Positions 8,621 through 16,418 of a DNA stretch of 64,000 nucleotides are shown piece after piece. Where the stretch lies: NCBI RefSeq assembly GCF_012927245.1, contig NZ_JABBGE010000008.1, positions 62,001 to 126,000 on the forward strand. The letters are read 5' to 3'. How positions within the stretch are numbered: the first letter of the stretch is position 1; the number at the start of each line of letters is the position of its first letter. This stretch comes from Streptomyces sp. R302. GTDB taxonomy: Bacteria > Actinomycetota > Actinomycetes > Streptomycetales > Streptomycetaceae. A model generated the notes under the pieces. It worked only from the letters and a program-made list of their open reading frames with translations. It ran no database searches and was not told the DNA's origin. The position numbers were made by a program, and so were the translations under genes.

Positions 8621-8662
8621 GGTGCCCCCGGCCGCGCCGAGGTTCCGGCGGCCGGGGGCACC
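8621..8662 (+). terminator. Terminator after the protease gene
   Basis: A 14-bp perfect stem, GGTGCCCCCGGCCG with CGGCCGGGGGCACC, closes a 14-base loop starting 7 bases after the protease stop codon. It should separate the protease transcript from adhE. Confidence 0.8.
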
Positions 8663-8675
8663 CCCTTCCCCGGTC

Positions 8676-8693
8676 TTGTGAATGCGTTCGCAA
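8676..8693. promoter_or_regulatory. Rex-type redox operator upstream of adhE
   Basis: TTGTGAATGCGTTCGCAA matches the actinobacterial Rex operator pattern TTGTGAA-N4-TTCACAA at 13 of 14 fixed positions (A to G in the right arm). Rex senses NADH/NAD+ and represses fermentative and respiratory genes when NAD+ is high. The site lies 109 bases upstream of the adhE start, inside its presumed promoter. Control by Rex is inferred from the match alone. Confidence 0.75.
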
Positions 8694-8801
8694 AAGGACT
8701 TCCGGCCCCCTGCCGAAGGTCTTTCCGCGCCCCTTTTCGCAGGTCGACAGGTGTCGAATGGAGGAGACGAAGAAACAAGGGACCGGTGAAGGAGGCCCGT
8801 C

Positions 8802-11396
8802 ATGGAGGCCGAGGAGATGGTGGAAGGACTGGTCGGCCGGGCGCTCGGGGCGCTCGCGGAGTTCGAGGCCCTCGACCAGGAGCAGGTGGACCACATCGTC
8901 AAGAAGGCGTCGCTCGCCGCCCTCGCCGCCCACGGCGAGCTGGCCCGCCTCGCCGTCGAGGAGACCGGCCGCGGCCTCTTCGAGGACAAGGCCGTCAAGA
9001 ACCTCTTCGCCTGCGAGCACGTCACGCACTCGATGGCCGGCCTGAAAACCGCCGGAGTGATCCGCCGTGACGAGCTGAACGGCATCACCGAGATCGCCGA
9101 ACCCGTCGGCGTCGTCTGCGCGATGACCCCGGTCACCAACCCCACCTCGACCACCGTCTTCAAGGCGCTGATCGCGCTCAAGACCCGCAACCCGATCGTC
9201 TTCGCCTTCCACCCCTCCGCGCAGAAGTGCTCCGCCGAGGCCGCCCGGACCGTCCGCGACGCCGCCGTCGCCGCCGGAGCCCCCGCCGACTGCGTCCAGT
9301 GGATCGAGGAGCCCTCCATGGAGGCCACCGGCCTCCTCATGCGCCACGACGGCGTCTCCACCATCCTCGCCACCGGCGGCAACGCGATGGTGAAGGCCGC
9401 CTACTCGTGCGGCAAGCCCGCCCTCGGCGTCGGCGCCGGAAACGTCCCCGCGTACGTCGCCAAGGACGCCAGGCTGGCGCGGGCGGTCCACGACATCGTC
9501 CTCTCCAAGACCTTCGACAACGGCATGATCTGCGCCTCCGAGCAGGCCGTCGTCCTCGACGCCGAGGTGTACGAGGCGGGCATCGCCGAGTTCGAGCGGC
9601 TCGGCGCCCACGTCGTCACCGCCGCCGAGAAGGCCAAGCTGGAGGAGTACCTCTTCGGCGCCACCGCCCGCAGCGGCGACTGCGGCGGGGCCAGGCTCAA
9701 CGCGGACGCCGTCGGCAAGTCCGCGGAGTGGATCGCCGGACAGGCCGGCTTCGAGGTCCCCGAGGGCACCTCGATCCTGCTCGCCGAGTGCGCCGAGGTC
9801 GGGGAGAACGAACCCCTCACCCGCGAGAAGCTCTCCCCGGTCCTCGCCGCCCTCAAGGCAGGCTCCACCGAGCAGGGCCTCGAACTGGCCGCCGCCATGG
9901 TCGAGTTCCACGGCCTCGGGCACAGCGCCGCCGTCCACACCGAGGACGAGGCGCTCGCCGAGGAGTTCGGCCGGCGGGTCAAGGCGATCCGCGTCATCGT
10001 CAACGCCCCCTCCACCTTCGGCGGCATCGGCGACGTCTACAACGCCTTCCTCCCCTCCCTCACCCTCGGCTGCGGCTCCTACGGGCACAACTCCGTCTCG
10101 GACAACGTCACCGCCGTGAACCTGGTCAACGTCAAGCGGATCGGCCGGCGCAACACCAACATGCAGTGGTACAAGATCCCGCCGAAGATCTACTTCGAGC
10201 GGAACGCCATCCGGTACCTCGGCGAGATGGAGGACGTGCACCGGGTCACGATCGTCACCGACCGGACCATGGGCGAGATCGGCTTCGTCGCCAAGGTCAC
10301 CGACATCCTCGACGGGCGCGCCGACCCCGTCGCGATCCAGGTCATCGACGACGTCGAGCCCAATCCCGAGCTCGCCACCGTCCGGGCCGGCGCCGCCGCC
10401 ATGCGGGACTTCCGCCCGGACACCGTCGTCGCCCTCGGCGGCGGCTCCCCGATGGACGCGGCGAAGATCATGTGGCTGATGTACGAGCGGCCCGAGGTCG
10501 AGTTCGCGGACGCCAAGGAGAAGTTCTTCGACATCCGCAAGCGCGCCTACACCTTCCCGAAGCCGGGCGAGAAGGCGAAGCTGGTCGCCATCCCGACCAC
10601 CTCCGGCACCGGCAGCGAGGTCACCCCCTTCGCCGTCATCTCCGACCCCGAGGCCGCGCAGAAGTACCCGCTCGCCGACTACGCCCTCACCCCGGACGTC
10701 GCCATCGTCGACCCGGTCCTCCCGCTGCACCTCCCGCCGACCGTCACCGCCGACTCCGGCTTCGACGCCCTGACCCACGCCACCGAGGCGTACGTCTCGG
10801 CCTACGCCAACGACTTCACCGACGGCCAGTGCCTCCAGGCCATTCGGCTGATCTTCGAGAACCTGGAGACCTGCGTGAAGGAGGGCGCGCAGGCGCCCGA
10901 GGCCCGCGAGAGGATGCACAACGCCTCCACCATCGCCGGCATGGCCTTCGCCAACGCCTTCCTCGGCCTCGTCCACGCCATGGCCCACACCCTCGGCCAC
11001 ACCTTCCACGTCGCCCACGGCCGCGCCAACGCGCTGCTCCTGCCGCACGTCATCCGGCACAACGGCACCGTCACCCACAAGGCCGTGCCGTGGCCCAAGG
11101 CCGAGGTCTACCGGGCACCCGAGCGCTACCAGGAGATCGCCCGCATGCTGGGCCTGCCGGCCGCGACCCCCGAGGAGGGCGTGGAGTCCTACGCCCGGGC
11201 CGTCGAGGAGCTGCGCGAGCGGTGCGGCATCCCGGCGGGCTTCCGGGCCGAGGGCGTCGACGAGGCGGCCTTCATGGCGGCCCTGCCGCAGCAGGCGATG
11301 AACGCCTACGCCGACCAGTGCGCCCCGGCCAACCCGCGGATGCCGATGATCGACGAGATGAAGGAGCTGATGGTCCGGGCGTACCACGGCGAGTAG
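8802..11396 (+). CDS. adhE: Bifunctional acetaldehyde-CoA/alcohol dehydrogenase AdhE
   Basis: An 864-residue cytoplasmic enzyme that reduces acetyl-CoA through acetaldehyde to ethanol, oxidising two NADH. The N-terminal aldehyde dehydrogenase half (about 1-440) carries the catalytic cysteine in NGMICASEQAVV near residue 248. The C-terminal iron-dependent alcohol dehydrogenase half (about 455-864) carries GGGSPMDAAKIMW for cofactor binding and the metal-binding histidines in GLVHAMAHTLGHTFHVAHGRANA. Length equals the usual 860-890. GGAGG stands 6 bases before the ATG. The Rex-type operator upstream fits induction at low oxygen. AdhE is unexpected for an aerobic mycelial bacterium and I do not recall it in this syntenic position in S. 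coelicolor, so it may be a lineage-specific insertion. Confidence 0.96.
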   Translation: MEAEEMVEGLVGRALGALAEFEALDQEQVDHIVKKASLAALAAHGELARLAVEETGRGLFEDKAVKNLFACEHVTHSMAGLKTAGVIRRDELNGITEIAEPVGVVCAMTPVTNPTSTTVFKALIALKTRNPIVFAFHPSAQKCSAEAARTVRDAAVAAGAPADCVQWIEEPSMEATGLLMRHDGVSTILATGGNAMVKAAYSCGKPALGVGAGNVPAYVAKDARLARAVHDIVLSKTFDNGMICASEQAVVLDAEVYEAGIAEFERLGAHVVTAAEKAKLEEYLFGATARSGDCGGARLNADAVGKSAEWIAGQAGFEVPEGTSILLAECAEVGENEPLTREKLSPVLAALKAGSTEQGLELAAAMVEFHGLGHSAAVHTEDEALAEEFGRRVKAIRVIVNAPSTFGGIGDVYNAFLPSLTLGCGSYGHNSVSDNVTAVNLVNVKRIGRRNTNMQWYKIPPKIYFERNAIRYLGEMEDVHRVTIVTDRTMGEIGFVAKVTDILDGRADPVAIQVIDDVEPNPELATVRAGAAAMRDFRPDTVVALGGGSPMDAAKIMWLMYERPEVEFADAKEKFFDIRKRAYTFPKPGEKAKLVAIPTTSGTGSEVTPFAVISDPEAAQKYPLADYALTPDVAIVDPVLPLHLPPTVTADSGFDALTHATEAYVSAYANDFTDGQCLQAIRLIFENLETCVKEGAQAPEARERMHNASTIAGMAFANAFLGLVHAMAHTLGHTFHVAHGRANALLLPHVIRHNGTVTHKAVPWPKAEVYRAPERYQEIARMLGLPAATPEEGVESYARAVEELRERCGIPAGFRAEGVDEAAFMAALPQQAMNAYADQCAPANPRMPMIDEMKELMVRAYHGE

Positions 11397-11401
11397 TCCG
11401 T

Positions 11402-11453
11402 CCGGAGACGTGCGGATGCCCCCGCCGCGGCGGGGGCATCCGCACGTCTCCGG
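11402..11453. terminator. Perfect 52-bp palindromic bidirectional terminator
   Basis: Every base of 11402-11426 pairs with 11429-11453, giving a 26-bp arm with no mismatch and essentially no loop. It begins 6 bases after the adhE stop and ends 2 bases before the stop of the convergent gene, so it most likely terminates both. Confidence 0.85.
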
Positions 11454-11454
11454 G

Positions 11455-12492
11455 TCAGGGCTTCGTCCCGTCCAGCTCGGTGGCGATCGGCTCGCCCTCC
11501 GGCTTCCGCTTCAGGGAGGACAGCACCAGCGTGACGGCGGTGCCGACCACCGCCCAGGCGGAGAGCACCAGCATCGAGGCGGTCATGTCGTTGCCCTTGA
11601 AGTACGCGATCGAGCGCGCCGCCCAGGTGCCGGCGCCCGGCGGCAGGGCCGGGCCGATCGCCTTCCAGAACGGCGGCAGCATCGGCGCGGGGAAGGCGCC
11701 GCCCGCGCTCGGATTGCCCAGGACGACCACGAGGAGGATCGCCAGGCCGATGCCGACGATCCCGAAGACCGACTGGAGGGCGAGGGTGGCCGCGCCGACC
11801 GCGAAGACGACCAGGGTGCCGAGCCCCCACAGGGCGGCGACGGAGCCGGGCAGGGCGTCCAGGATCGGGCCGACGATGACCGCGCCGCCGAGGCCGCCGA
11901 GGACCGAGTAGAGCGCGAGGACGCCGAGCCGGATGATCGCCCGCTCGCGGTTGGCCGGCCGGGAGCCGGCGCTGATGGCGAGGATCGCGGCGCAGATGTA
12001 GCCGCCGACGCACCAGCCGACCACCAGGTAGAAGGCGGAGAGCCCGTCGAAGTCCTGCGGCGAGGCGGGGGCCACGTCGACCGTCCGCACCTCCCGCCGC
12101 TGGGCCGCCTCCACCTGCGTGAAGATCTTCTCCAGGGCGGAGGAGAGCACGGTGCCGCCGCCGGAGGCGACGAGCAGGGTGTCGGTGCGGCTCGCCGGGT
12201 TCACGATCAGGGCGCCGTCGATCTCCCGGTTCATGATCTTGTCCCGGGCCTCGTCGGCGTCGGCGACCGTCCGCGGGTCGAGCGGGTCGCCGGGCAGCTT
12301 CTCCAGCTCGCCGACGAGGGTGGCGGACACCTGCGGGGGCGCGACCACGCCGAAGGGCACGTCGGTCGGCTTCGGGTTGTGCAGCGCCCCGACGTACGAG
12401 GTGATGAAGAGGAGCTGGAGGGCGAAGACCCCGACGACGAGCAGGGCGGCTCGGGGGGTGACGGCGCTTTTCAGTTCGTCGACGAGACTCAT
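11455..12492 (-). CDS. ABC-2-like / DUF3533-type multi-pass membrane protein
   Basis: A 345-residue membrane protein. A first transmembrane helix at about residues 18-37 (ALLVVGVFALQLLFITSYVGAL) is followed by a large extracytoplasmic domain (about 40-165) with KPTDVPFGVV and EIDGALIVNPASRTDTLLVASGGG. Five or six helices follow (about 175-330), including FYLVVGWCVGGYICAAILAI and LAILLVVVLGNPSAGGAFPAPMLPPFWKAIGPALPPGAG. This topology is that of the YhgE/Pip and ABC-2 permease-like DUF3533 proteins. No ATPase gene is adjacent. The ATG at 12492 has a GGGGGG stretch upstream; a longer reading frame to 12624 exists but crosses the LexA-type box. Function unknown. Confidence 0.8.
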   Translation of the reverse strand: MSLVDELKSAVTPRAALLVVGVFALQLLFITSYVGALHNPKPTDVPFGVVAPPQVSATLVGELEKLPGDPLDPRTVADADEARDKIMNREIDGALIVNPASRTDTLLVASGGGTVLSSALEKIFTQVEAAQRREVRTVDVAPASPQDFDGLSAFYLVVGWCVGGYICAAILAISAGSRPANRERAIIRLGVLALYSVLGGLGGAVIVGPILDALPGSVAALWGLGTLVVFAVGAATLALQSVFGIVGIGLAILLVVVLGNPSAGGAFPAPMLPPFWKAIGPALPPGAGTWAARSIAYFKGNDMTASMLVLSAWAVVGTAVTLVLSSLKRKPEGEPIATELDGTKP

Positions 12493-12574
12493 GCCCCCCA
12501 GGCTGCGGCCGAGGGGGCGTTTTCGCAGGTGGGAGAGGGCCGAACGGCTGACGGGGCCGGCCGCGCGCCGAATA

Positions 12575-12590
12575 TCGTACGCACGTTCGA
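12575..12590. promoter_or_regulatory. LexA (SOS) box, distal site
   Basis: TCGTACGCACGTTCGA matches the actinobacterial SOS box TCGAAC-N4-GTTCGA at 11 of 12 fixed positions. It lies in the divergent gap, 91 bases upstream of the dnaE2 start. Damage induction of dnaE2 through LexA is known in mycobacteria and streptomycetes; control here is inferred from the match. Confidence 0.75.
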
Positions 12591-12616
12591 AATGAGTTAG
12601 GGTGATGTGCGGGGGT

Positions 12617-12632
12617 GGGAACATCTGTACGA
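12617..12632. promoter_or_regulatory. LexA-like box, proximal site
   Basis: GGGAACATCTGTACGA retains the core GAAC-N4-GTAC (7 of 8 core positions of GAAC-N4-GTTC) but lacks the outer TC. It lies 42 bases downstream of the better box and 49 bases before the dnaE2 start. It may be a weaker second LexA site. Confidence 0.5.
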
Positions 12633-12680
12633 ATATCGGTGCGGGAGCGCCGCCGGAGCAGGAAACGCGGGAGGTGCGCC

Positions 12681-15600
12681 ATGACGGGCTTCACCCATCT
12701 GCACACCGCCTCGGGATACTCCCTCCGGTACGGCGCCTCCCACCCCGGCACCCTCGTCGCCCGCGCCGCCGAGCGGGGCCTGGACGCCCTGGCCCTCACC
12801 GACCGCGACGGCCTCGGCGGCGCGATCCGCTTCGCCAAGGCCTGCGAGAAGGCGGGCATCCGCCCCCTCTTCGGCGTCGACCTCGCGCATGAGCCGTTGG
12901 GCGCGGTGGGCACGCTGGGCACGGTAGGCGCGCGGGGCGGGCAGGACGGATCGGGCGGCTTCGGCGGCCCCGGTGGTTCCGGCGGCCCCCGGGGGGCCGC
13001 CGGGCCTGGGGGATCGGGTGTGGCCGAGGGCTTCGGGGGGCCGGGTGGTTCCGGCGGTTCGGCCGGTTCCGGGTGGCGGGGCGGCTCGGGCGGTCTCGAC
13101 GGTCCGGGCGGGTCGGGTCGTCCAAGCGGGTCGGGTCGTCCGGGAGGGCCGGGGCGACCGGGCGGCTCGGGTGGCGGGGCGACCTCCGCCCGCCGGGCGC
13201 CCGTGCGCGGCGGCGCCTTCGTCGACGAGTCCGCGCCCCGGGCCGTCTTCCTCGCCCGCTCCCGGACCGGCTGGGCCTCCCTCTGCGCCCTCGTCACCGC
13301 CGCCCACGCCCGCGCCCGGGACGGCCGGCCCGTCCTGCCCGCCTCCGCCGGCCCCGGCGAGGACCTCTTCGTGCTGCTCGGCCCCGACTCCGACGTCGGC
13401 CGCGCCCTCGCCGCGGGCCGCCCCGACCGGGCCGCCCGGCTGCTCGCCCCCTGGCGCGAGCGGTACGGCGACGCGCTCCGCCTCGCCGCCGTCGACCACC
13501 ACCGCCCCGGCGCCGGCCCCGGCTCGCTGCGGCTCGCCGCCCGTACCCTCGGCTTCGCCGCCGAACAGGGCGTCACGCCCGTCCTCACCAACGCCGTCCG
13601 CTACGCCGACCCCGGCCAGGGCCCGGTCGCCGACGTCCTCGACGCCGCCCGCCGCCTCGTCCCCGTCGACCCCCGCAGGGGCCTCGACAGCGGCGAGGCC
13701 TGGCTCAAGGACACCGCCGCGATGGCGGCCGCCGCCGACCGGATCGCCCAGGCCGCCGGCTTCCGCCCCGACGCCGCCCACCGGCTGCTCGACCGGACCG
13801 CGGAGACCGCCGCCGCGTGCCTGGTCGACCCCGAGGACGACCTCGGCATGGGCTCCGCCCACTTCCCCGAGCCGCACCTGGTCGGCGCCGCGCACCGCAC
13901 CGCCCAGCGCGTCCTCGCCTCCCGGGCCGCCGCCGGCATGCTCCTCAAGGGGTACGGGAAACGGGCCGCCTACTGGGACCGGATGCACCGCGAGCTCGAC
14001 ATCATCGCCCACCACGGCTTCGCCAGCTACTTCCTGACGGTCGCCCAGGTCGTCGACGACGTGAAGGGCATGGGCATCCGGGTGGCCGCCCGCGGCTCCG
14101 GAGCCGGCTCCCTCGTCAACCACCTCCTCGGCATCGCCCACGCCGACCCCGTCGAGCACGGCCTGCTCATGGAGCGCTTCCTCTCCAAGCGCCGCACCGC
14201 CCTGCCCGACATCGACATCGACGTCGAGTCCGCCCGCCGCCTGGAGGTCTACCGGGCGATCATCGACCGCTTCGGCGCCGAACGGGTCGCCACCGTCTCC
14301 ATGCCCGAGACCTACCGGGTCCGCCACGCCGTCCGGGACGTCGGCGCCGCCCTCTCCCTCGACCCCGCCGAGACCGACCGGATCGCCAAGGCCTTCCCGC
14401 ACATCCGCGCCCGGGACGCCCTCGCCGCCCTCGACGAGCTCCCCGAACTGCGCGAACTCGCGGGCGAACGCGAGAAGTTCGGCCGCCTCTGGGAACTGGT
14501 CGAAGCCCTCGACGCGCTCCCGCGCGGCATCGCCATGCACCCCTGCGGGGTCCTCCTCTCGGACGCCTCGCTGCTCACCCGTACACCCGTGGTGCCCACC
14601 AGCGGCGAGGGCTTCCCCATGTCCCAGTTCGACAAGGAGGACGTGGAGGACCTCGGGCTGCTCAAGCTCGACGTGCTCGGGGTGCGGATGCAGTCCGCGA
14701 TGGCCCATGCCGTCGCCGAGGTCGGACGCGCCACCGGCACCCGCCCGGACATCGACGCCATCCCGGCCGGCGACCCCGACACGTACGCCCTGATCCGCTC
14801 CACCGAGACCCTCGGCTGCTTCCAGATCGAGTCCCCGGGCCAGCGCGACCTGGTCGGCCGGCTCCAGCCCGAGACCCTCCACGACCTCGTCGTGGACATC
14901 TCGCTCTTCCGCCCCGGACCGGTCGCCGCCGACATGGTCCGCCCCTTCATCGAGGCCCGGCACGGCCGCGCCCCCGTCCGCTACCCCCACCCCGACCTGG
15001 AGGAATCGCTGAAGGAGACGTATGGCGTCGTCGTCTTCCACGAGCAGATCATCGAGATCGTCCGGATCATGACCGGCTGCGACCGGGCCGAGGCCGACCA
15101 GGTGCGGCGCGGGCTCTCGCACCCCGAGGAGCAGGGCCGGATCAAGGCGTGGTTCGCCCAGCTGGCGAAGCGCCGGGGGTACGCGGACGAGGTCGTCGCC
15201 CGCACCTGGGAGATCGTCGAGGCCTTCGGCTCGTACGGCTTCTGCAAGGCGCACGCGGTGGCCTTCGCCGTGCCCACCTACCAGTCGGCCTGGCTCAAGG
15301 CCCACCACCCGGCCGCCTTCTACGCCGGGCTGCTCACCCACGACCCCGGCATGTACCCCAAGCGGCTGCTGCTCGCCGACGCCCGGCGGCGCGGGGTGCC
15401 GGTGCTGCCGCTGGACGTGAACCGGTCCGCGGTCGCCCACCGTATCGAACTGGTGTCTGATTCGATGTCCGGGGATTCACGGTCCGGGGATTCACGGTCC
15501 GGGGAGCCTCCGGTGTGGGGGCTCCGGCTCGGCCTCACCGACGTCCACGGCATCAGCGCGGCCGAATCCGCCCGCATCGAGGCCGGGCAGCCCTACGCCT

Positions 15601-16418
15601 CCCTGCTCGACTTCTGGCAGCGGGCCCGCCCCGGTAGGCCCGTCGCCGAACGCCTCGCCCAGGTCGGCGCCCTCGACGCCTTCGGCGCCAACCGCCGCGA
15701 CCTCCTCCTGCACCTCACCGAACTCCACCGCGTCCAGCGCGGCGCCGCCTCCTACGGCGGACAGCTCCCGCTCGCCCAGGGCCGGAAGACCGCGCCCGTC
15801 GGCCTGCCCGACCTCGACGAGTCGGAGCGGCTCAGCGCCGAACTCGGCATCCTCGGCATGGACGCCTCCCGCCATCTCATGGGCGACCACCACGCCTTCC
15901 TCCGCGAACTCGGCGCCGTCTCCGCCCAGCGCCTGCGCTCCACCCCCCACGGCAGGACCGTCCTCGTCGCGGGCGCCAAGGCCGCCACCCAGACCCCGCC
16001 GATCCGCTCCGGGAAACGCGTCATCTTCACCACCCTCGACGACGGCACCGGCCTCGTCGACCTCGCCTTCTTCGACGACGCCCACGAGCGCTGCGCCCAC
16101 ACCGTCTTCCACTCCTGGCTGCTCCTGGTCAGGGGCGTGGTGCAGCGGCGCGGCCCGCGCAGCGTCAGCGTCGTCGGCGCCGCCGCCTGGAACCTCGCCG
16201 AACTGGCCGAACTGCGGGCCGCCGGCGGCCTGGACGCGGTCGGGGAGCGGCTCGCGGAAGAGGCGGCCACCCCCGGCAGGAGCACCGACGACGGCCGCCG
16301 CATCCGCATGGAGACCGGCTACGAGATGAACCCCTGGGCCGACCTCAGGCCCGCCGGCGAGGGCGCCGCCACCCCGGCGCGCAAGCTCTGGCACAGCAGC
16401 CCCGGGAGCGCCGGATGA
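12681..16418 (+). CDS. dnaE2: Error-prone DNA polymerase III alpha subunit DnaE2
   Basis: A 1245-residue SOS mutagenesis polymerase. The PHP domain begins at once with FTHLHTASGYSLRYG. Catalytic aspartates are in LPDIDIDVES, and the third in EDVEDLGLLKLDVLG; the helix-hairpin region and an OB-fold (RVIFTTLDDGTGLVDLAFF, about residues 1113-1140) follow. It differs from homologues of about 1080-1180 residues by a glycine-rich collagen-like insertion at about residues 70-172 inside the PHP domain and a small SGDSR repeat near residue 930. GGAGG stands 6 bases before the ATG. LexA-type boxes lie upstream, and the gene ends in an ATGA overlap with the Y-family-like gene, so the two are co-expressed for translesion synthesis. 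Confidence 0.95.
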   Translation: MTGFTHLHTASGYSLRYGASHPGTLVARAAERGLDALALTDRDGLGGAIRFAKACEKAGIRPLFGVDLAHEPLGAVGTLGTVGARGGQDGSGGFGGPGGSGGPRGAAGPGGSGVAEGFGGPGGSGGSAGSGWRGGSGGLDGPGGSGRPSGSGRPGGPGRPGGSGGGATSARRAPVRGGAFVDESAPRAVFLARSRTGWASLCALVTAAHARARDGRPVLPASAGPGEDLFVLLGPDSDVGRALAAGRPDRAARLLAPWRERYGDALRLAAVDHHRPGAGPGSLRLAARTLGFAAEQGVTPVLTNAVRYADPGQGPVADVLDAARRLVPVDPRRGLDSGEAWLKDTAAMAAAADRIAQAAGFRPDAAHRLLDRTAETAAACLVDPEDDLGMGSAHFPEPHLVGAAHRTAQRVLASRAAAGMLLKGYGKRAAYWDRMHRELDIIAHHGFASYFLTVAQVVDDVKGMGIRVAARGSGAGSLVNHLLGIAHADPVEHGLLMERFLSKRRTALPDIDIDVESARRLEVYRAIIDRFGAERVATVSMPETYRVRHAVRDVGAALSLDPAETDRIAKAFPHIRARDALAALDELPELRELAGEREKFGRLWELVEALDALPRGIAMHPCGVLLSDASLLTRTPVVPTSGEGFPMSQFDKEDVEDLGLLKLDVLGVRMQSAMAHAVAEVGRATGTRPDIDAIPAGDPDTYALIRSTETLGCFQIESPGQRDLVGRLQPETLHDLVVDISLFRPGPVAADMVRPFIEARHGRAPVRYPHPDLEESLKETYGVVVFHEQIIEIVRIMTGCDRAEADQVRRGLSHPEEQGRIKAWFAQLAKRRGYADEVVARTWEIVEAFGSYGFCKAHAVAFAVPTYQSAWLKAHHPAAFYAGLLTHDPGMYPKRLLLADARRRGVPVLPLDVNRSAVAHRIELVSDSMSGDSRSGDSRSGEPPVWGLRLGLTDVHGISAAESARIEAGQPYASLLDFWQRARPGRPVAERLAQVGALDAFGANRRDLLLHLTELHRVQRGAASYGGQLPLAQGRKTAPVGLPDLDESERLSAELGILGMDASRHLMGDHHAFLRELGAVSAQRLRSTPHGRTVLVAGAKAATQTPPIRSGKRVIFTTLDDGTGLVDLAFFDDAHERCAHTVFHSWLLLVRGVVQRRGPRSVSVVGAAAWNLAELAELRAAGGLDAVGERLAEEAATPGRSTDDGRRIRMETGYEMNPWADLRPAGEGAATPARKLWHSSPGSAG
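12891..13195 (+). repeat. Glycine-rich low-complexity expansion inside dnaE2
   Basis: About 305 bases of G-rich degenerate repeats, such as GGCGGCTCGGG and GGTTCCGGCGGT, coding for GSGG, GGPGG, GRPGG and GSGRPSGSGRP runs. Codon use switches from the C-ending codons of the flanks to GGG, GGT and GGC, pointing to slippage-driven expansion rather than an ancient domain. It stays in frame. Confidence 0.85.
15468..15505 (+). repeat. 15-bp tandem repeat inside dnaE2
   Basis: TCCGGGGATTCACGG occurs at 15468-15482 and 15483-15497 with a partial third copy. It encodes SGDSR-SGDSR-SGE just before the C-terminal VWGLRLGLTDVHGIS segment, near residue 930 of DnaE2. Confidence 0.85.
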
